64,000 bases of DNA from Dromaius novaehollandiae (lineage: Eukaryota; Chordata; Aves; Casuariiformes; Dromaiidae). The stretch covers positions 31,640,501 to 31,704,500 of the forward strand of contig NC_088099.1 in NCBI RefSeq assembly GCF_036370855.1, in the 5' to 3' direction. The notes below the pieces were generated by a model. The model searched no databases, was not told the DNA's origin, and saw only the letters and a program-made list of their open reading frames with translations. The translations under genes and the position numbers were made by a program. Shown here piece after piece: positions 11,201 to 25,600 of the stretch (position 1 is the first letter of the stretch; each line of letters starts with the position of its first letter).

Positions 11201-14200
11201 GAAACACTAGCTAGACTGCTGTCTGCTCTGGGGTTGTGAGGTGGTGAAGTACTCCAGGTGTGGTAAAACTAAGCCATTGGAAGGCACAGCATAAACGCTA
11301 CAAACGTTAAAATTTGATTAATTAAAAAAATCAAGAGATAATAAGAATATTTGCGAATATATGTAAACACTCAACTTGTTATAAAACAGTTTGGAAAATC
11401 AAGTGCTGAGGCAGGCTGCTTGGTCACGAATAACCTTTGAAAACTCCAGGGAATCTTTGTACTTCTAAATCAAGTCCAGTCTCTGCTGAATGCCATCTGC
11501 CAGCACAGATTACATCTCAGTCCTCAATCTGACCTAGTAGACTATAGGCAATGTCTCTTAAAATAAGAATTACTTTGGCCCTTTCCCTCCCACATTCCTT
11601 CTAGTGACGTCTTTCCCAGCCCTGCACCTTAACCAACTCCGAACATTCAGAAGACATTAAACAATCTGTCATGATCTCCAGAAGCTCTAAGTCATACCAG
11701 TACAATTCCCTAAAAAGGTCTGCCTAGTAGCTAGGGCAGAGAGAAAAGATTATATAGAGCTACGTCTTATCCTTGCCTTGATACAGATCTGCTGTATAAA
11801 CCTCAGAAATCCTCTTTCTTTCCACATCTGCAAATTGCAAGTTTAACAGGGTGGACTTAGGCAGAATCTGCAGACGTAAGTTGTGAGCTGGGAAAAGAGC
11901 CCAGAAACTCGCATTGCTTGCCTCCAGGAATTTGAGACTGGGCCTAGCCATTTATGGTTCCACTGGAACTGGGAAGGTAGCAGAGGGAAAACAAAAAGCA
12001 GCACTGGTTTGAATATTTTGATTTGTTGGGGGAATAGGAACCTCATGCTGGATCCTTTGTTAATCATTAGCCTTCAGAGAAGTGATTAAACGAAGTAAAA
12101 TTTGAGAAGTAGATATATGTGTATAGAAGTTTGCATATATATCAAATGTACAGATCTCCATGTAAGAAATATTCCTTAAATGTTGTCTGTATGAGTTCAT
12201 GAGTTTAGAATTTTCTAGTCGCATGCTGTCCAGCGGTGACCCTTCTGACTGTCTTGCTCTCTGAGAATTACGGAAGAAGCAGTCCCAAGTTCCCCTTGGT
12301 TTCATCTAACTGGAGAAGGAGAAGTAAATTCAGAGAGTTTTCATCATCTTTGATGCTTCCTTTGTCATCGTTTGACCTTTTTAAAATGCTTTTTCCATTT
12401 TGTCAATAATACATTTGATAATTGCTCTTTTAAGGAGTGATTTTTCATCTGATCTCACATCCAGTGTACGGTACTAGACACATTCCTGTCTAGCAGCAGC
12501 ATCAAAAGTCTTATTAAAGCCAAGATATGTGCTGCTTCTTTATCCAGCTTAAGCCAGTTAATTTTCTGTGTATTAGATAGTGAAACTCAGCTGCTGGAGT
12601 AATTAAGAAAGGAATTCAAGATAAATCAGACATTTAGTTGGCTTACAAAACTGTTTGTATCTGTTATCCATATCCAGAAGTTATTTCTAACAAAAGTTAT
12701 AAGGAATGTAAGATAGCTTTTTTTTTTCTTTTTTTTTCTGTTTAAGACAGTTGTTAACTATTATATTGTAGTTTATGGAGGTAGATTATCCTCCATCGTG
12801 TCTCTGCGGTTTTGTGTATTTTGGGGTTTGTTTTCACCTTCTGAAGCTTTATGTACATCTGTATCCTTTTGTACAGTTATGTACGTGTATGTCATCTGAG
12901 AGAGATACCAGGCTGAGCCACAGATCAAATCTAGTGTGGTGATTCCTATGTCTCCTGTTCTCATCATGTGAATTCTTTCATTTCTGACAGGGTTCTTGGA
13001 ACACTTCTTGTTCTGTCCCGCACATCAGCACTATCAGAATACATCTCACTTCCTATGTAATTGAATTAACATATTAATTAAATTAATTACATTTAATTAT
13101 CACCAGCTAAAATGAATTAATGAATATTGCCCTTATTTCATTGTTTTAAAAGGAACTGAAAAAGCCTCTATTCTGTAAACATATTTTCCTAAATGTGTTT
13201 CTGTTCTTTTTAAGAGTTGTCTGATCTCAATCTTTTTCTGGCACTACCTGAGACAAGTGCCAGTGCTCTTTGTTTTGTTTCTTATATATTGCTCATGGGG
13301 CTGGCTTAATAGCTGGGGGATAGTTAGGAAGATAGTTAATAGCCTGTCTCCATGGAAATTTCTGCTGGCTCAACTGAAGAAGAAACATGGGGGTGGGAAT
13401 TTACTGATTTCAAGAAAGTAGCTGTGAGAATACGTAAGAAAATATTTCACATCTATTTTCTCTCAGGTTTATGTCTGCTACTAGGAAGATGAGGGGTTGT
13501 TTCCTTTAGGCTACCCCTTACTCAGACTGTGGTTACCTGTTTTAATGACCGGCTACTGATGAAAGGGTTTTCTGCTCTTCTCTCCTCTCTTTACAACTGT
13601 GTGTTCCTGCCTCCTGCCTTGTCAGCGGAGATGCTCATCAGACCACAATAACAGTGAGCTAGACTGGCAGAAAACTATCTGTATGAAGAGAGAGGTGTAT
13701 GTTTTTCTGCTTGTTTAGTTTCCTAAACTGACTTAGGTTTGGGTAAGATAAGCTAAGGAAGTGGAGGGGAGAGGCTGAGGTTGCAAAGTGAGAGGGAACA
13801 GGACTGCAACTTTCACCAGCCAGTAGCTATTACTTTGATTTGTCTGTATACTAAAGCTGAAGGGCACAAACACTTTTAGCCATGTAGGTGATTGCACCTT
13901 TCCTCATATTGTCCCTGCCTTTGTGCCAGCAAAAGGACTTGGGGAAAAGCAATAGGGTGATAAGGGTTAAAGCAGAAAAGATTATTTGTAACCTGAATCA
14001 GGTTCCCTATCCAGCTGACTGTGCACCTGTGGTGGTGCTGTGCTGGCATAATAAAGAGATTGTGCAGGGTTGGTAAGTGTAAAGGCCTCTCTGTGTTGTA
14101 GTGCTTATTGACTTGTGTTGGCTTAATGGCCTCAAGGAACTAGAGGGGCAACCTCAGGAAACAGTTCTTGCAGCTGGGTAACACTTCATCCCTTCATTCT

Positions 14201-16529
14201 CAGACAACAGTGGAAGGCATTTGGCTTGATGGTTGTCAGGTTTGATTTTGTAAATGGACATTTGAATCTGTAATAGCAGTGAACATTTAAAATATTAGTC
14301 GGCTATTGTTCTGTTTTGACTTTACCAAGGTATAGGAAACAGCAAAAGCATTGGAGTAGTAGCTCTGATGCAAAGTTGAGGGTGTTCTATAATTGTAAGG
14401 TTTCCTACCTAATCACAAAGACCTAACATTTCAGGATGAAATCCTAGCCATGTGGGGAGTCATGGTACTGATCTTTACAGTTCAGAGATTTAATCCAAGG
14501 AAAACTTTTTAAAAGGGGGCTTGAAACTTTTAAGGTTTAACTGTATTTGCTCATGGGCAAGTTCTTTTGTGGGTGTTTTGTTTGGTTCATTCTTTAACCA
14601 ATTATTTGAAATCTGTTCTTTATACACATGTACTTGTGAGAAAGTTGCTAATCTGTGAGTTTCACAATGTTTTCTAAGTGTGTAAATGTGAGGTGAAGAT
14701 TGTATTGTGTCATGCCTTAATGTTATGCCAAATTGATGTAGGTATTGGGGACATGACAAAATCCAAATATCACTAAATTTGTACCTGGAAATTCTTACTC
14801 ATAAGAATTCTTAAATATGCTTTAAAATGTAACTAGACTTCTCTTAATTTTTACTGCTTTTGAAGCAAAGAAAATGAATTGAACTAAATCAACTTGGTTT
14901 AATCTCAATTCAGAAATTTGGTTTACTTAGTGGTAGAACATAGGCTTTTTATATCCATTTCTTGGTGAAGTACAACAGAATTATTTTGCGGTGTTCTTCA
15001 ATAACTGTATTTGGTGGATGCATAGAGGAAAGATGAGGAATTCCAGGTCAATCATTCTGTATGAGGTGACTGGTAGTCCTGGTTCAGTAGAATAGAAAGA
15101 GAAGAATTGGCTTAACAGGCCACCTCACTTCCCAGAGTGAGGTAATATAGTGCAAAAATGCATCCTGTCAACAACTGCATTTTAGGGAGTTCTGCATCTG
15201 ATGTGAATATGCATAATTCTGAAAATAACTGTGATTTTTTTCAGTAGAGAAGCAGCAGCTTCTAGTAGTTAAAGGTGCTTTTGTTTCCTGCCTGGTTTTC
15301 TTCTTTGCTGCCTGTATGGTAAGGAGGAATAAAAGATCAATAGCAGAACAACTCTGTATTGCACAAAAAAATGGGGAGGAGGGGAGGCTGTCAGGTTTCA
15401 TGGGAAATTCTTATTAAAGAGACATCAATGGAACATCCAAACTATCTGCGTTTAGTGAAGAATAAAACAGGGAGGAGTGGAGAGTGGTATTATATCCTTG
15501 TTTTTTAAAGCTGGAGTGCGCTACCACTGTGCAGCTCTGTGCAGTTCTCTGGGATAATTCTTCAGCTCCAGCCTGCTCCTGATCGTCCCTTTTCCCCTTG
15601 GAGCAGGTTCTGCATCAGTATAATTGCTCTAATGGTGGCAGGAGCCACCTCTTGACCATTTTATTTCTGTGGCTTTCTGTCCTTTTCTCCAGTCTGCTAA
15701 TGCAATGTAAGATTTCCGGTGAACATATGTGGTGTGTTTTGTAAACAGCAAGCCGTGGGCTTTTGTGAAAAGTCAGACCTACTGCGTGTGCGCAAATAGA
15801 CAGGCTGAAAGTTTATGTGCAGTGGATCTAATATGCAGTAGCGAGCTTGGTGAGGCTCTGCTCTCGTACTGCTCTTTTTTTTTCATACGGCTCTACTCTT
15901 TTATTGAAATAAGCAGGTCATACATCCCATTCAGTAAGAAAAGCTTGGGCACTGTTGGTGTAAGGCATTCAGCTGAAATTCAGAAGATCCAGATTCTCAA
16001 CTCTACTGAAAATATCTGTGGTTCTTTGGTAGTTTGCATAATGTATGCATCTCATTTATTTGTCAGACACCTCCTTTTTCTACCTTTCATCTGTCTTCTT
16101 TATTTAGATGTTAAAAAAGCAATTATCTTCTGTGTTGTCTGGACAAAACCTTGTATGATCCAACCCTGATGTCAGCCTGCTGTAGCATAAATAGCCATTC
16201 CACAGTAAGAAATAATTGTAATAATATGCCGGAAGAGGAAGAATCCCAGTAAAGTGCAATAGTAAGACAGCTGATAATATTTACCCTCACTAAAAATGTT
16301 TTGGGAAATGAGGGCTTGTGTATGTAAGGTTAATTACTTTGCTTGTAATATCTGGCATTCTAAAGGATACTGTCACTTAGTGCCTAGAGTTTCATGCTGA
16401 CTTTGGTCAGTAGTAGTAGATCCATTTTTTCTTCTTGAAGTAATTTCAGTTGTTTCTGTAAGCATTTGTTGTTTTTTGCCACAGTGATAGAATTCTATTA
16501 CTTTACTTTTAAGGAAATGGTTTTTTTAG
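11201..16529 (+). other. NEK10 5' intron region, no coding feature
   Basis: AT-rich sequence between the CpG island and the first coding exon. It holds only chance ORFs, including a 146-codon frame at 15729-16169 with no splice or composition support. It contains a TAAT-dense patch at about 13058-13128 and a T-run at 12719-12737. An extra 5'UTR exon could hide here unseen. Confidence 0.6.
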
Positions 16530-16533
16530 TCCC

Positions 16534-16563
16534 ATGATGATGATGGTGATATACCATGCCTGA
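16534..16563 (+). promoter_or_regulatory. Possible overlapping upstream ORF at the NEK10 start
   Basis: Four consecutive ATG codons starting at 16534 open a 9-codon frame ending at TGA 16561-16563, five bases past the main ATG and in a different frame. It counts only if the exon begins at or before the AG at 16528-16529 (or 16512-16513). Transcript data would be needed to fix that border. Confidence 0.45.
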
Positions 16564-16629
16564 TCAGGACAAAAAGTTGAAGAGCACAGAAGAAGCAACA
16601 GACAGAAAGCCTGATGGGATCTCTTATAG
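16556..16629 (+). CDS. NEK10: NEK10 coding exon 1 (start codon)
   Basis: ATG with A at -3. It encodes MPDQDKKLKSTEEATDRKPD then GISY, followed by AG that is completed by G of the next exon (Arg). The donor is GTATAG. The exon extends 5' as UTR, probably from 16514 or 16530. Confidence 0.93.
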
Positions 16630-19600
16630 GTATAGTCTGACATTTTTCTTTGTTTGAACTTCAGCAGGACCCATGTGGTATTTGCACTAGCTGCCAAAGC
16701 TGAATGCTTTAATTGGAAATGCAGTGTAAACATGACAACTGTTACTCTGGTCACAAAGTTTATTTACACCTTTGTTGATTTAAGGCATTCTGGAGAAGCT
16801 ATAAATTCTTCTCTACGCAAAATGGGGACACTAGGCAACACCAAAGAACTTTATTTTTTCTCAATAGCCTTGTAGCTTGTTGACAATCTTTTTTTTTTTC
16901 TTGCAGAAATTACTTTTATGTAACTATTAATATATGTACTCATGCTGTTACATTTTATCCTAGGGATTATTCTGATCTTAAAAGACTTCGGTCTCTCTTA
17001 AATGTTCAGTCGAGCAAACAACAGGTATTTTTCAATAACCACTATTAAGCATGGCATACAACTGTGTAATTATAAATAATGAGGATTATAGTCTGTTGCA
17101 AGTAGTTATGACATTGTGTTCTGTTACAGCTAATTAAATCTGTTAGTAAAATCTTGTGCAGTGGATGTGGCATCTCTTATTTTTTGGCAATCTTAGAGCA
17201 GTGGGACAAATCTCATGCAGAAAGAGTGAAGTAATTAAGTTGACCAACCTCTTATCCTGATCTGCTGTAATTTTTATTTAAATGAGAAAATATTGCTTTG
17301 TTATGTCAATATCTCTGGCAGGTTTTATACAGATACTGTCACACACAGTCAAGTAGTCTAACAGCTTTATCTTCATCCACACTCTACGCAATGTCATGAG
17401 AAAGTGGTCTTGGAGATTTATTAGCTACAACATGATGAAAAGTGGTAAAGAATATAAAAGGACAAATTGGCATTTTCACTGTAAAGAATTCGTCTTTGTC
17501 TCCAACACTGCTCTCAACTACTCCTCCAACACTACAGCTCAAAACCTTCAGTGGGTAAATTTCAGTGTATGGGACTTGTTAGGATCATAGTAAAATCTTC
17601 TCCACCTCAGTGCACTTAGTGAAGCCTGTGTTTGTCATTTGAAGGAAAGAAAAGTAACAGATGGTGAGAGGTGTCAGTCCTTTGAATGCCAAACAATTTC
17701 TCCCTTTCTGTTCTATAAAAAAAACATGAAAAAATGATTTGAATCCTCCGTGGGATATAGGAATTACACACTTCACTTCCTGGATGGAGGCATGGAATTG
17801 CTTCTGAGTATAAAGCTGAAACATCTGAGTTCTCCAACCTAAGTAAAATATGAAGGCTATGTAATTGTAAAAGTGAGACTGGTAGGAAACACTGATAATA
17901 AGAGTGTGTGAGTCTATCGCGCTCTGTTATTATAAATTTTAAAAGACACTATCTTGACACTTTATATAGCTTGATGTACAGCATTGTTTTGCACAGTTCT
18001 CCTGCACTTTGTTTTTGTATTGTGATGTGTGTGTGTGTATATATGTATATATGTGTATACACATACATACAGATTTTATAATGGCAATTATAGATCCAAA
18101 GTTTAACAGTATCTGTAGTTCAAGTCAGAACTTGAGAGAACGTGTATTTTGCTTGTTTGCATTCTTATAGAGTTGTTAAAATACACTGTTTGCCTTACAA
18201 ATACTCTACCTTTTCACTTTAGCTTCCAGCTATTAATTTTGAAAATGGTCAAACCGGCATGACAAAATCACAGCAGCATGTCATTAAGAGTAATGGGCAA
18301 AAAAACCATAGTCAATGGCAAGGATCAACTGAATCAGTTGAACTTGAAAACTTCAGGTAAAAGAAAAAGAAAGCTATTATGATGACACCATGTTGTATAT
18401 CTGAACATCTTTATATATTTTAAGCTCGTTGAGGTGTTGAAAACATTTGTATTTGTACTTTTGTCTGTTACTTGTACTTCCATCATTACCCACTGTCCAA
18501 AATACGAATTATATACTTTTAGCTTTCTAAACCTGTGTATATTCTTGCTTTTGTAAGTTTCAGTCATATGCTTCCACCCAACAGAGCGGACTGTTGAGAT
18601 TTATTACATTTGATTTAAATAAAGTAATGGTATCTTTATTTGGAAAGCCTGGACTATTACTCAGGCTGTACCGTTATAATAGTCCCAAATTATGCATGAG
18701 AAGAGACTGTTCTTCTGTACTGTTAATATTTGGAAATCTGAAATTGTCTTATTCCATTGCAACTGCTTGTATGAATTTCTCACTTTTTCTTGCTGATAAT
18801 AAGTTTTGGTAATCTAAAATTACCTTGTTGCAAGATAATTACCAATACAGCTTTTTTTTTCTTTTTCTTTTTTTTTTTTTTAACTTTTTTCATTAGTGTG
18901 AGCTACAAGAATGAGAGAAATTTTAGCAAACATCCCAAACATAAGCTTTTCCAAGAGATCTTTACAACTTTAGTTAAGAACAGACTTACCTGCAGGTAAG
19001 GATACTGCACACATTTATATTTAAGAAAGAGGGATCACTCTTCCTTGAGTTAGGCAAAGAACCAGTGTGCATGGGTAAGACCTGGCATATGTGTTTCAAC
19101 AGTAGACTTTTATGTGGAAACTACTAGCTTCACATACTTGGGTAATCAGTTTTAGCCTTTTAAGCAATCTTTTAGATACTGGTTTTGAAGACTGAATACT
19201 TGGTTGGTGGGAGGAAGGACTGGATATCTTTGGCTACATCTGGATAACCAAAATTCTAACATCTCCTGTGTTTCCCGTGATCATCTGTCCAAATCTGGTA
19301 ACTGAAATTTATGGTTTATTTTTCTAATTAATTTCATTCTTGTTAATACTTGTTCTTACTTTATTCACTGCTGCCAATATATAGAAAGGTCAATGGCTTT
19401 CATGCAGTTCAGATGAGCTTATGCTGCTGTTCCTATTTATTTGTATATGTGCATGTAACAGGAATAGAAAGGAAAAACCCTTTCTTATGCTGTTCTCATA
19501 GCATTTGATGGAGCAAGAAATAAGTGCAAGACCTTCAAGAAAATAAGGGGCAGCAAAAGGTCCCTTTTGGTGCCTTCCTCTTCTGGGAAAGAAGAGGCTT

Positions 19601-22600
19601 TTTCAGAATTTGATTAATATATACCATTGAGGTGTGTTGTGTTTTTCATCAAGAGAAATCAGTTGAAAATTTGGAACCTCTTTTTTGCAAATGAAGTTCG
19701 TCATCTCAGTACCACTAGAGGGATGTCAGTGGCTCAGCTTCATTTAAGAATTTAAGAATAAACATTTAGGAATAAGTTATGTTCTCTCTTTCCAAATTCT
19801 ATTTATATGTTGTGGCATAGCTATCTCATTTTTTGTTTTTTTCCATGCGCTATGATGATGATGATATAATAAAACCAGCCTCTCGTATTGTAAATGAAAG
19901 CACCCAGATCATGAGACAAGCGTATATTAATAGACCTGTAAAACCCATAACATAAGTGCAGTTACAAAGGTGATTTAGTTGCCCTTTGTAAGCATATTAC
20001 TACAGTCATGGTGTTATCCTCTCTTTGGAACTACTGCCATCACATTTTGTCAGAGCCTTAGAAGCTGTCACCTTCATCTGCATTACATACTTTTGTTGGC
20101 ATAGCTATGTTTGGTTGGGGTGCAAAAAATTCACACCCACTTACTGACATCACTGTATTGACAGAAGACCTGGTTGAAGATGGTTCTATTGAGAAGAAAG
20201 CTTTAATCAGCTTAGCTTAAGTTTGGAGAAGCAGTATGACTAAGCAGGCAGAAAAAATCCTGCTGGCATATGCTGAATACACGCTAGGGTCTCTAGTAAT
20301 AAGTAATGTAAATATAACTATAGTAGCAGAGGCTCTCGAATGTTAAAGAGGCTCAGAGAATTACTGTCCCCACTCAAAATCGTGATAGATGGATTGCTCC
20401 ATTAAAGAAACTAACTTTGGTCAAGAATCAAGACCTTTTGAAAAAAATAACTTTATAGAACCACTGTTCAAAGCGAGATGAAGATCATTTCCAATCTTGC
20501 CTTCAGATTTTTGCCTAGCGCATGGTTTGTCAGTATATGGTTGCTGTTTACTCTTCATGAAAGCTCAGCACTTTTCTGAAGGGGCCAAGTATGGAAACCA
20601 GTAAAAAATAATATTACTTCTGGCAGAATATTGGCATTAAAAGGGCTGAGATTTTGCTACTATCTATTTGCAAAACATTTATTTTTATCAAAATATTTTT
20701 AGCCATTGGCGTCATTCCCAACTGCAAATGATAACAAGGGAAGAGAACTGCCACATCACACAGACTTATTCCATTCCTTGGAAACTTGCCCAGATAGAGA
20801 TTCTCTCCTCTCAATTGAAACAAAAAAAAGTGTCCAATGTTAGGTTTGTTTTAAATGGGAAAATGGGAGTATATACCTTCCACAGACAATGCCATTACTG
20901 GCATTACTGTGATGCCATTACTGGTATTGGTGCAGGACTACTGCCCCTTGATGTTTTGCGCAGATCTGAGTTGTGTTTTCTGCCTAGCTTTGTATGCAGA
21001 GACAATAAAAGAGGAAGTTCTATTTGAAAGTATAATCCTGTATCAAAAACATTTAAACAAAACAAGTTAATAGACTATTACTAGTCTTTGGAATAATAAG
21101 ACTAATAATTGGACTAATACTATTACAGTAATAATAATGTATTTTAAAAAACAGGGTAGATCATGATCATTTAAAAATTATTTCAAATCTAGCTATTCTT
21201 ACTTCTACATCACTCATGTGGTTTTATTATATTTTTATGTAAGTGTAATTTGTGCACTGAAATTTGGCATATGCTTTCTCTGTTTCTACCCTTTTGGGCC
21301 TTGATGCTTCACTTAAACTAAGTTTCTGTCAAAGCATGATCAGTTTGTGCTTAGAGATGGGCATGAGCTTTCCTGGATCACTTCACTGATAATAAGTGAT
21401 GGCTGATAATGTTCATATAATGAAATCAATTTATTTAAAATTGTTATCATGTTTGAATGTAAATAGGATTTAAAGTTGTATAGTATAAAATTCTGTACTA
21501 TAGTATATTGTATAGCTGGTGTAGGTTATTAATTTTCTAGTAAATTGATCCCTAAATTGAAATGGCTTATATAAGTGTTTCTTATGCTTGTTTATTGTAT
21601 TTGGTTTGTATGTTTTGGATATTTCTGCTACAGGGAATGGGTTAATCAAGCTCCATCCATCCATTTTCTGAGAGTATTAATCTGCCTGAGATTACTAATA
21701 AGGGATCCATGCTATCGGGTCAGTATATCAAAATATTGTTTTCTGCTTTAGAGAAGAGAATGCATATAAGCGGCATGCATATAGTTGTGTAGAGGCATGT
21801 GTATAAAAATGTGTGCGTTCTTACAGATGCATACCTGTTATATGTCTGTACCTATATTTCTGCATGTGAAGATATAAGTGAGCTGCAAGCAAGCAGATTC
21901 CAAGAGTGAACTTCTGCTGTTCTTGGATAATTTACTCAGTTTCTGATATTTATTATGTAGTATCTGTTGTTGCTAACCCTAGCAAAGAACCTGTGAATCT
22001 CTGTAACAGACAGCTTGATCATTGCTCTCGTTTCTAGATTCCGTACCTGGCTTTAGTTCTTGGTATAAATATGAAATATTCCTATAACGTGTTAATTGAA
22101 AAAAACTGAAAACTGCCTACTCTTCCTGGCAGCCGTATGCTTTGAACTACAAGCAAATAGTTTTTAATTATATTCTGGCTATTATAGTTGTTATTCATAA
22201 GATTAAGCCTCAAACATCTATTAAGTTATTTGTCTTCATGAATTTTTTCCAGGTGTTCTGAAGCATATATTGCAGTTCCAATTTCCAAACCTTAGAATTT
22301 CACCCCTATGGTTTTATATAACTGCTTAAATATGAGTAATTCTAAACTTGAAGGTGCTTAGCATCTCCAGAATCCATTGACTTTGACAACTAGAGTTAAG
22401 ATTTCTCAACACTCGTAACAAATGGGTCATTTATGTTCAAATATTCTCTCATTCTTGTGTTTTCTGTATTTTTGACTCACTTGTTCATATATTTATTTTC
22501 TCTTAGGAAATGCTCCACAGCTTGGGTGGTATTGAAAGTCTAGCCCAGGTAAAAGTCCTCTTAGTACCTTTGCCCATTATGTTGCATGTAAAAAAAAAAA

Positions 22601-25600
22601 AGTGTACATGTAGTCTTGGTTTATGGAAAGAAGTATGTTCTGTTTGCACATGGGCAGTTAGTGTTTTGTTTTCACTAGTGCACAAAGCAGCAAAGCAACT
22701 GTGTAGTCCAGCAGCGTTTAACCTGTGGCTTTTAGTTAGGATTGGGAAGTGATTGAACAGAGGTTTTTGTGGATAGCAGTTTCAGTCTCGGTCTGTCTTG
22801 CTGTAGGTTTTGGGATTCTATATATAGTGAATCTAGCCAGCACAAAGTGTCAGGACTAGCTGAGCAAACAGTATTGTGAAGCAGATGTACCACCTACAGG
22901 CAATTTCTGTGCATAACAATTAGATTTATGAATTAAAACTTTTTTTCTAATAGTGTCCTTCATTTTCTTTTCCAACCTGTAGTATATGGAAATAGTAGCA
23001 AATGTCTATCTTGATTATGGAGAAGAGCAGCATAATATGGACAAATTGGTCAACATGACATGTAAGTGTTATTGCTGTTATCTTACAAGTGCACTTATAA
23101 CTTTGTAGTGAAAGGAGGCACAGATTGTATGTGAGGCTTAAAAAATGTTTAAAATACTTGAGGTGGTCAGAAGTAAGGTATTACTAGTTTCAATATAGGC
23201 ATCATTACACAAGTATAAAGGTGACTGAAACTTCTGTGGAACAGCACATCTTGGTTTTGTGCTTACGTAATATTTCTCCTGATACCTCTTTATACATTAA
23301 AATAACAGAGTAAAGTGAACCAGTCATGTCAAAGAACTTATCCAGTTTTTTATTTCATTATTTTATCAGTAAAATGAAAAATATTAACTGATGAAGACCC
23401 AATTTATGTGATTTCCTATGTTCCATAGATATTTTTCAAAAGCTTGCTGCTGTTAAAGATCAAAGAAAATGGGTTATAGTGAGTGGCGCACATAAAGTAA
23501 GTGCTTTATAAAATTGCTGCTTATAACCAATTAGCTACTTAACTGAATGATTTATGCTTTTCAAATTTGATCTGCCTGGGACTGTATTCCTTACAAAGTC
23601 AAACTGGTTGTAAAGAAAGATGTCAGTTCTGTGTTTTATTCGTATGAATTATTATCATAAAAATTATTTCATGTATGTGAGTTAATTGGCCTGATGCGTG
23701 GTTATTGGTTGTTTGAGGTAATTAAGTCTCAAGTGTTTTGCTGTTCCTATAAAAACAGTAGTCGTCTTTACACTGTGGTAAACTACATATTACTATAATG
23801 TAAATTGTTAGGAAATATATTCTGTAATTATTCACTTATACAGCATTCTGTGTCTAAATAGAACAATGTCAACCTTGCTGGAGGTTACCATGAGTGTAAG
23901 GATGTACACTTAACATATTTAAAGGCTGATTTGTGGCCTAATTGAGAAACAGTTGAGATTAAGAACAGTAGTGCTTTGTGATTCTATTATGCTGCAGTAA
24001 AACATTGGCAATTGTGATCAGATAGTATTTGAAGATATACTTTTAGAGAATGTAGACAAATCTGAGTGCTACTTTATGATCTAAATCATTATCGGAATAC
24101 ATGCAGAGATTTAAATTACATACAATTTAAATATAAGCTGAAAATTAATTTTGTACTTGAAGGGACCTTGATTTAGAGTTCTGAAGTGTTTCACACCAGA
24201 ACAGATTTTAAAATGCTATCTTAAGTTGGGCAGTTGCTTTAAGTCATGAGAGATGCTAATTGCAGTTTGAAAAGAAAGATCCTTGCTTGTCCTAAGACTA
24301 AGTGTAGTCTGCGATTTTATGTGTATCTTTAAGTGTACTTAAAGTGTACTTAAATTGCATCTAATACTGTTAGTGTATTTTTTGAGGATTCAGTGTCTTT
24401 ATTTTGAAAATTATTGGCTTTTTCAATAAAAAACTAGATGTGTTTGAGTCATAAGGGAAGAGTATATAATTTATATTCATTTATCTTCTGCTATGTTTCA
24501 TTTTCCAGACTTTAGTAAATTTGTTAGCTGCCAGAGACAGCAATGTGCTTTTGGGCGCCCTCCTTGCTCTGACTAGCCTAGCAGAAAGGTAGGTTCAGTT
24601 TTAACATGCTGTTGTTCACAATAAGCACTTTAATGTTATATCTTGGTACAGTATTAAAACTGCTGTTTATGGGGAAGACATTTATTTTCAAAATGAGGTC
24701 TTGTTCTGCAGAGGCTTATGAAGTATGCTTAAATTTATATTGAAGCAGTAAGAATGAAAAGTTAAAAAGCTTTTACAAGCTATCAAGTATGGACTTAGGT
24801 CCTTTTAGCAGCCTTCATACCCATGTGAAGAACTTTGCAAGATTGGAGTCATATAATCTCTCTTTGTATTCCCTGTGCAGGCTTCTGTAATTCTTTCTTA
24901 CCTCTCTGTGTATAAAAATCTTATGTCCTGAACTGAATATGACAGTGCTACACAGTAACCAGCAGGAAGTTTACTCAGTGTAGTAAATAATGAATACATA
25001 CATCCAAGTACATATGTATGTATCCTCTCTTTATTAATGGCTGTTTTAAATATACATTATATTATTTGGCTCTGGTGTGGGGAAGAGAAGGAAAAGGAAG
25101 ATAAAACATCTTTCATTCTTTAAGGTTTTATAGAAGAAATGCTGCTTGTTTTACATTATTTTTCTGCTGCCTTCCAGACTTGTATAACAATTTCATCTTT
25201 TAAGTGAAAAATTATAAGGAATATCATAAAACTGAAGAGAATTGATGCAGTTGCTTGAATGAATAGGAATTTACTTCCTGGGAATTATCCAGAATTTGTT
25301 TTCTCATTTTTTTTCATTCTATTTCAGTTTAATTTTTTAAATATCAGGATTAATTCAAATTATGTTATATCTACATTTTTAACTTGTGTTTAATTTTATT
25401 CCTAGAATTAAATTTTTTACATTTGGACTGGGCAAGAAAGTATTTTGAGTACATTAAATACATTTGTGCAAATTATGTTTGGTTATAAAAAAAAATCTCA
25501 TTTGCTTAATTTCTTAATTTCTAATATCAAACAAAATAAATACATTCGTGTCTTTACTTTTACACATTTACTCTTCTGTACTGGGAAAACTGGAAATTGC

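Noticed and set aside
10363..11207. Long ORFs on both strands in GC-rich DNA (251, 93, 88, 62 aa)
   Set aside because: They are Ala/Gly/Pro/Arg-rich frames that arise because CpG islands have few stops; no domain, no matching splice phase.
15729..16169. 146-codon ORF before NEK10
   Set aside because: No homology that I recognise, Cys/Phe/Ser-rich AT-DNA composition, no splice support.
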